Source of the DNA: Oscarella lobularis
Lineage: Eukaryota; Porifera; Homoscleromorpha; Homosclerophorida; Oscarellidae
Assembly (NCBI RefSeq): GCF_947507565.1
Contig: NC_089177.1
Coordinates: 1,550,001-1,614,000, forward strand
Direction: 5' to 3'
Length of the DNA stretch: 64,000 nucleotides
Of this stretch, positions 57,477 through 64,000 are shown piece after piece (positions within the stretch are counted from its first letter, which is position 1; every line of letters starts with the position of its first letter). The notes below the pieces were generated by a model, which saw only the letters and a list, made by a program, of their open reading frames with translations, was not told the DNA's origin and did not search any database. The position numbers and the translations under genes are program-made.

Positions 57477-60400
57477 TCAAGTTTCCAAAACACTTTTAAA
57501 AAAGAGGCTTAGCGGATTTTCAAAAGGCGGACCAGCGTGAACAGCGACGTCACCAAAATCGCTCACCCGCTTCTCTACCAGCTGCTCAGCTTTTTTTGAC
57601 AGGCCAATCATAGTGGTAAACGAAACGGGGACATCATTCGGATGACCATTGAACACGTGGTGCAACTGATTGAGGAGATCGAGATAACTGCGAGCAAAGC
57701 CCTCAGCCAAAAGTCGAACGAGACTTCCTTCTTTGTATTCACGTACTCGAGCGTTTTCCGTCAACGGATAAACGCCATTTGAGTCGAAAACGACGATGTT
57801 ACCACTGAAAGACCAACTGCCATTTTCGTCATGAACCAATTCCCTTCCGTACACAATTTCAGCAAAACGATAATAGTGAGACAGCCTTTCTTTTTTCCCG
57901 TAATTGGGAGTCGTTTGATTCGATCCCTCGCCTTGTTCAACGATTTCGTCTAGCGCGTGCATAGCCTGTTGAACGTTCGTGATAGCCGAAACGGGTCCGC
58001 CCGGTGCGACCGTCACTTGCCACGAAACGTCCGTTTTGAACTTGATATCGGAGCCGAGGTGCTTCAAACTTCGCCTAACACGCGAATAAAATTGACCGAT
58101 TGTGTTGTAGTGTTTCCCGTGCGCGTCGATGTCCGCCTCGTCCATGGGCTTGTGCGGCGCTTCGAATTCCATGAAGACGTCCTTGATGAGGCCGAGGGAG
58201 AGCGGCGCGAGACGCAACGTCAAATCGGGTCGCAGACCGCCGGGCATGAGACCGGGATAGATCGGGATGAATTCCTTGTCTCGAAGATTGGGCGGCGGGC
58301 ATCCCTCGATGGCGTTCAAGATGTTCGCAACGAGTACAAGGTGACGCATCTCTTGAAGTACGATCGATAGAAGAATTTCTGCTATTTGCGAGTTTGCACC
58401 CGGCTTGATGGAATAGTAGGCGTAAAGATACATGGGTATAGAAGCGTGTTCGACTTGTGTTGCTAGCTGGAGAGCCTTGCATATACCGTCTAAGTCGAGA
58501 AGAGGCCGCTTACCGAGCGGCGGTCGTGGTTTTGACTTGAGCCAATTGACAATCATGTCTCTTTTCGCCGTTGACAGATCTCTCGTCACCGGCATGTGCC
58601 CGGGATTGTTGACGTCTAGCATGAGAGTGCGCAGCAAGCCGGGACGGTGTCGGATAACGCTGTGATAGTCGTCTAGAGCAACGATCGATCTCATGGCTGG
58701 ATACAAGTTTGCATACTGTCGAAAAATATTATAAACGCTGTCTGAACTTGTTTCTCCCGAGCCCCACCAAGAGACATCGGACGGAGAAGTAAACTTGTCG
58801 TACAGATGAAGAGTCAGTTTAGATGCAGTACCGTCTATATTAGGCTCTTCGCCACCTTCAGGGCAATAGGTCACATCATAGAGATCGCCGTCAAGATAGC
58901 TATGCTGATGCTCGGGACCATCTGCGCTGGCGGCCAGTTTGACGAACGCCATTCCGCTGCAGTCGGTCAGAACAGAAAGCGGATTCACTGTGAGAGCTTC
59001 CGTCGTATTCGGGAGCTTTCTGACAGTTTCATTTGACGCTAGAGTTAATGAAACGTTGAACGTGATATTGTAACCACATAGAGGAGTGCCACGACGATTG
59101 GCAAAGAATACTTTCGTTATACTTTCGCCCGGATTAAGACGGCTGACAAAGTCACTCGTAGGTCGAACCAACACATCAACTTCAGTCATTAGAGGCTCTG
59201 AATCCGGCGGTGGGTCGCATTCGTATAGTTGAAAAGCTTCGCTCCGATCGATGCCTTTAGGGATTTCAAGTTCAATGACGTTACTGAGATAAGACGATAC
59301 ATTAATGTCAATTTTTCCCCACTCTTTCTTCTTGTGGCTTGCAGCGACGAGACAAAGAGATTTTCCTAGAGCGCTCGTATTGTAGCCCGAGTTGTCAGGC
59401 GTCCGACCGAACGCGTTTCCGACGTCAGCGAACAATTTATTCCCTCGAATGACAAATGGCATTAGGTTGGCGGCGCCGTCTTCACGGCCGGTGAGAAGAC
59501 GAGCACGCACAAAGCCTTGCGGCTCTCCACTAGTGGCCGGTCCTATTGTACCCCGGACGGAGCCGTGCGTGTACAAAGGATGAACTTCGTCTGTGTAGAA
59601 CTGATGAATGGTGAACTTCATAGAAAGGATGTTACCTGCACACACAGAGAACGTTAGATGCATCCAATATCAAACTAATGCATTTGACAAAAAAGATTTG
59701 AAGTCTACTTAACTCTATTGACCGAATTAATTTAAATTTAATAAAAATGAAAGAGTTTCAAGGACCCAATGTCGCTTGAAATAAAGAATGAAGAGCTTAG
59801 TACACGCGTACATTAGTATGATTAATTAGGTAGCTCAAATTCTCTGCATGTTTCAAAGAAAAAGCACAAGGCATTCCTAACAAAGTTTTAGCATTAGCAA
59901 GGTAAATTCTAAACGAGACGCCATGCAGCCTAAACGTATAAAAACGCCTACACGCAAAAACTACAGGCTGTTACGTACATAGGGCATGTGCTTCTAAAAT
60001 TCTAAATAAAAGGAGCTACAGACTACTTATAATAAATACCATTTTGTCGAGAAATGTTCCGAAGCGCTGATAGAGTAGACGAATTAAAGCTATCTAAATC
60101 ATCTGACCAAGTAACATTTTCAAGAATAGACTGGAAGCTTGCCGCGAAAGACTGAGTTGGATACTCCGTATCGTTAGGATAACTTTCGCGCATCTTCCAC
60201 AAGCCCGACAACGTTGCCGGCCTAAAGTCGCCAGTCATCAGAGTGGGGCCGTCGTAAGCATCATAAGCTCGAATAGCTATTCTCAGTCCGAATAGAGTCG
60301 TCGTCACGAGATTGTATTCCGGATCTAGGTCGACCATTTTCCCGGTGGCTTGAGAAACACCCGTGTCAACCGATTGCCCTATAAGAGGGTCTTCGTCTTG

Positions 60401-61274
60401 AATCGTGGTGCAATTATCCGGCAACGGAGGACATGCGTTTGTCACTCGCACGCTCCGGAAGAGAAACGCTCCAGTGCCTTTCGGATTAAAACTGGCGTAC
60501 TTTCGGCTTAGAATGCTTTGCATTGCCGCGTGAAAATTTTCCGCGTCGTAATTTACAGCTTTGTTGTTCACGGTGGAAACGTCTGCTCGAAAGAGCCCCG
60601 AGAAACCAAACCGAGGTCGGTCAAGGTATGATAAGCGTGGGGAAGGTGCGCTTCGGGGGCACGAGCAGTCAACAGAACCCTAAAAAAGAAATAAAGACGT
60701 GCATGCACGTTCCTTTTGAAAGACTGAAACGAAATACAGTGCATGTGATTTATATGACGGACGTTACAGACTCGGGTGAACGGACGGGGAATTAAATTAG
60801 CCTGTTGACTGTCATACGCGAGTCAATTATCTGTAATTATACTGTATATACCTTTTCAACTTGAGCTTGAGCAAACTGATGGTCTTGTGAGAAGGAAAAG
60901 GATCCAAAATTGTCTTCTATAAGACAAAATTAATAACGACACAGCACAAAAACAAATGCGCAAACAGCAAAGAAAAATACACTTGAAAATCACATCACTA
61001 TGCAGTGTAAGCTTTTCTGACGCTAGCCGGTAGACGGTGTGAGATTAGGTGCATAGTCTGAGGATACGAAAAAAGTAGCAGCTACGAATTTCAAGTGGAT
61101 TTGATCAAACCCAATTAAGTCGGGACGCAATTCGCGGACTCTAAAGTTGTCTACACTACAAATAGCTTTTAGTAGAAAACTTTGAAGTTGACTCAGAGGT
61201 TAAAAATTTCCGGTAACTGTGTACACAGGCTGAGAATGCAGCTCACCTTCATATGCTTCGCTTAAAACGAACAT
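57477..61274 (-). CDS. VioB/RebD-like ferritin-fold protein (iminophenyl-pyruvate dimer synthase family)
   Basis: Four exons join in frame: 61274-61247, 60916-60852, 60679-60040 and 59635-57477, about 960 residues, close to the roughly 1000 of bacterial VioB/RebD. The N-region has the family's opening pattern (YLDRPRFGFSGLFRADVSTV, NNKAVNYD, KMVDLDPEYN). The C-region has the ferritin-like helices: LLDLDGICKALQLATQVEHA then SIPMYLYAYYSI, and IVLQEMRHLVLVANILNAIE. The E in VEHAS and the E..H in QEMRHL are the expected metal-ligand positions. VioB and RebD couple two tryptophan-derived imines on the route to violacein and rebeccamycin. No partner oxidase (VioA/RebO), VioD/C or StaP-like gene is in the window, so the substrate here is unknown. 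Introns show it is established in the animal genome. The 5' end is uncertain: the first ATG gives no signal peptide, and hydrophobic text precedes it. Confidence 0.75.
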
Positions 61275-62129
61275 TCCAAATTTCGCAAAGAACGCCAACC
61301 TAAGTGCAAAACTTTGATTGCTGCATGAATGCAATTTGAATTGTTCAAAGTTAATTAATTAATTGATTAATTATTCATCTTAATATCATAGATTCTCTGA
61401 GTTGCTTATCCAAAACCCTTAATTGGGAAGTGGTGTTCGGATACATACATGCAGTAAAACTTTTTCTAGCGGACACTCTGATTATACTCTCTAATAAACA
61501 GACACCAAACGTGGCACGGATTTATTTTCTCTACAAAAGCAAGCCCTCTAAGAGCGGACAACATTTCGGATTCTATAGCGTAGAAAAGACACGGCCTCAA
61601 AGTGTCTGCTGTAAGTAAATGGGCAGGCACCAACGTTTGCTTTAGTTCACGCATAGATTATGGTTCACGTGACGCGGAAACTATAAGGTTCCGTTGTGCA
61701 TAGATTATTACCATCCCTATGAGTGTTGTGGCGAGGACTCGAACGGAATCCCTATATACATGATCATCCCGGGCGATTCCCTGCGATTATTCGATCTCCC
61801 GTCCCGCCTAACTTAGACGATCCGTAACTCGCAATTTCGCTCGATTCTATTCTAACTTCCTAAAGCGCAGTCCTCTACTAGAAGCTGACAGAGGGATCGA
61901 TCGATCGCGAGGCAGCGCTTGTTTATGTAGGACCGGATCTTTGTAGAGTAAAGCAAGACGCCTACTAAAAAAGACTTACCAGGCGAGAAGAAGGATTTTA
62001 TGAAGCATTCGACCGCTCGGATTCTCGTTGGATATAAACGAAGAACTTTTTCCGCGCATGCGTACATACGATGATCCATCTAATTGAGTCACGTGACCAT
62101 ACTAAAAGGCGAACTGCCTAGATTCGATC

Positions 62130-62153
62130 CACGGATTGTAGAGACAATCCGTG
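62130..62153. repeat. 10-bp perfect hairpin with 4-base loop
   Basis: Arms 62130-62139 and 62144-62153 (cacggattgt/acaatccgtg) around agag. It is flanked on both sides by gattcgat (62121-62128 and 62153-62160), which also forms a short direct repeat. No poly-T tract follows, so it is not a terminator. Confidence 0.8.
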
Positions 62154-62712
62154 ATTCGATGACGCGATATCTTTACGTCGCCAAAACTCAACTGCGCCGC
62201 TTTAGCTACGTACAGCTCTCCCGCCAGCCACCGTGATTCAGTGATAGATCGATAACTGACGAACTGGAGGTATTTCTATTTCTGCCGTAAAAACGAATGA
62301 CGTACAGTTGTAGACAGTTTTCAGTAAAGTTTTGCTCTCGTAAAACAAAATCGTACCCGATGAATTGCGTTGGTGACGTCACAGTCGTTGCCAAGCGAAT
62401 CGTCGCGTTCAGACTGTTGCTACGGTTTCTTCTACAAAATAGGTTGTTGTTCTTCTGAAAACCGTAAATGCTTTCCACCCATTTTATCATTATATAGCAT
62501 TCGAATTTCATTTCATCAGCAAGATTTCGTCCGCATCCAAAAGGAAAAGAGGTCAAGACAAACTTTTCGCCGCCTAAATATACAAGGGCTTTGAATATAC
62601 CATTACCACTTTATCATTATTGTCTAGATTCAGCAAAAGGACCCCGCCGGACGTGCCAAAGGAGAAGCCAAGAAGTGCTAGTGCTCTCGAAGACTGGTGG
62701 GAGACGGTGGAA

Positions 62713-62810
62713 CCACGGATATCCTAGGCTCGTATCCAGCCTGTTATCCGGGCGGCTCTTACTGCGTGAGCCTGGATAACAGGCTGGATACGAGCCTAGG
62801 ATATCCGTGG
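62713..62810. repeat. Perfect 37-bp inverted repeat with 24-base loop
   Basis: Left arm 62713-62749 and right arm 62774-62810 are exact reverse complements (ccacggatatcctaggctcg... against ...cgagcctaggatatccgtgg). No coding context. Perfect arms imply recent origin, active conversion, or function as an RNA hairpin; a foldback transposon remnant is the plainest reading. Confidence 0.95.
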
Positions 62811-64000
62811 TGGAACTACCATTTATGTAAGCCTCTGGATCGACGTACATGTACCGTTAGGAGTTAGGATACTACAACTTTCTCCCCCTCACTGGACAAG
62901 ACGAAATGAAAGGATGGGTGTACCCGGTCACGGCCGGAATCCACTGGGGACACTTCTGTGACCTCATTATCTTCAAATACATTCGTTTGTCAAAAGCGGC
63001 AGCTTCATGTGTTTGGCCACCAGCCGTCAGCACTCAATCTGCCGAAGAACAAAACAAACGAGACGCGTCATCGCTGTGTGAATTGAAGATTGCGAAAGAG
63101 AGAGAAGACGGCTCTTATATGTTTTCCTCTGTTCTCTTGTAACAGAGGATGCCGACTAAGATCGGTCGGCCTTTCGACGGCATGCAGGCTTGCTTGCATG
63201 TCGTGGAAGATTTCATAAGGTCTGCTTTTCGCCGGCGTACGTGCGTCGTAGCCGGGTGGCGGAGTCGCCTCCTACAACACGTGCAGAAGTTTGATGTACA
63301 GTACTGTGTGTTCGTATGTAGCTACGCATTCATGTCTGTTTCTGATGTCTACGTATTTTGTTTGTCTAATACATGTATTTTTCATATGTACCTATCTCTA
63401 TCTAGTTTTCTTATTGTAATGGACAACGAGGGCCACAGAAACCACTTTAGGACCACGTGGTAGGACCAAAGGGAGTCTTTTCTTCTAAGAGATCCGGCCA
63501 AAGGTAGATCAAAATACGCTAACAGCTGTCGTCAGGCCTCGCGTTGAATCGCTGAAACGAGCCCCACATCACATGTCCATGCAAAGCTGCCTAACGAGGG
63601 GAACCGTGTAGTCTGCTGGAATCCCGGCTGGCAGGGACACGCATAGGGTTGATCAAAGCAAAATGCATAGACAGACGCAGGTAGCTTGCGCAGGTGACAG
63701 CCCTGACAGGTCTACGCACTGTATAGATAACGTAAAAGCGCACAAACCGGGAGCCATCTATCTAGATTCGAGTTGGCCGCGTTTCACATTTGATAACTCC
63801 ATTAAATAAGCCGGAACAATTTTAGAACTGAACTATTCAAGCGACGCTAAAAAAACGTCGGCCGAATCGCAAATTAGGTCCCGGACATCGGCAGGTCCCG
63901 GTACAAGGAACGACCTCATGGTGCTGTCTTTATCTGAATCGGCCCTCTGCTGTTTGTGTCGTATGAACAACTTCTTCAGAGTGCCTTATGATCGTACTCC

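Larger units (their letters stand above)
61275..64000. other. 2.7 kb without a supportable gene
   Basis: Open frames here are short, overlap and lack domains or splice patterns. Contains the VioB-like promoter side (AT-rich attaattaattgatta near 61352), two inverted repeats listed separately, and no recognised RNA gene. Confidence 0.5.

Noticed and set aside
61730-61790. gactcgaacggaatccc resembling a tRNA T-arm/B box on the - strand
   Set aside because: No A box, anticodon arm or acceptor pairing could be placed around it.
62906-63463. Open frames of 78 and 104 codons near the right edge
   Set aside because: No domain, biased hydrophobic tail, no splice sites, and no second copy to test constraint.
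1-64000. CRISPR array, prophage, IS element, bacterial operon
   Set aside because: Genes are intron-rich and animal-like, and no regularly spaced repeats or transposase were seen. The repeats are segmental duplications and foldbacks.

Overview
The window is nuclear DNA from an animal, most likely an early-branching one such as a sponge. Coding exons are separated by very short introns (about 45-70 nt, GT-AG, with one GC-AG case). The genes are animal types: a receptor tyrosine kinase with fibronectin-III and laminin-EGF domains, a PARP14-type protein, CARD, ZU5 and UPA signalling domains and an AGC kinase. No operon, rRNA, tRNA or CRISPR array was recognised. Species and family names are inferred from sequence reading only.

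Layout. 1-7952 (-): 5' part of a large receptor tyrosine kinase whose kinase domain runs off the left edge. 9240-17398 (-): one gene joining a TKL/RIPK-like kinase to a complete PARP14-like protein (RRM/KH, three macrodomains, WWE, ART). 18284-21483 (-): CARD-ZU5-UPA followed by a WD40 propeller that reads like the C-terminal propeller of raptor.

21860-56900 is a segmental-duplication zone. Block A (21860-27380 and 43869-49405) holds a secreted protein of unknown family, a tiny two-exon ORF and a long perfect hairpin. Block C-D holds an AGC kinase (C) on the + strand and a TIR/SEFIR-like-ZU5-membrane protein (D) on the - strand. C is intact once (29142-31594) and broken three times. D is present as D1 (32935-36610, two frame lesions), D3 (38945-39655, fragment) and D2 (51303-55049, best copy, one apparent frameshift). 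Between the duplicated blocks lie two single-copy divergent genes: a CRT-like drug/metabolite transporter (39795-41215, -) and an intronless CitE-like aldolase/MaoC hotdog fusion (41444-43528, +).

57477-61274 (-) is a VioB/RebD-like ferritin-fold protein. This is an unexpected gene in an animal and a candidate for horizontal transfer. 61275-64000 has no gene I can support but contains a perfect 37-bp inverted repeat.

Taken together, 9-56 kb looks like a fast-evolving signalling or innate-immunity neighbourhood. Kinase, ADP-ribosylation, CARD, TIR-like and ZU5/UPA modules are recombined in unusual architectures, with copies at different stages of decay. Joint function is an inference from domain content and proximity.
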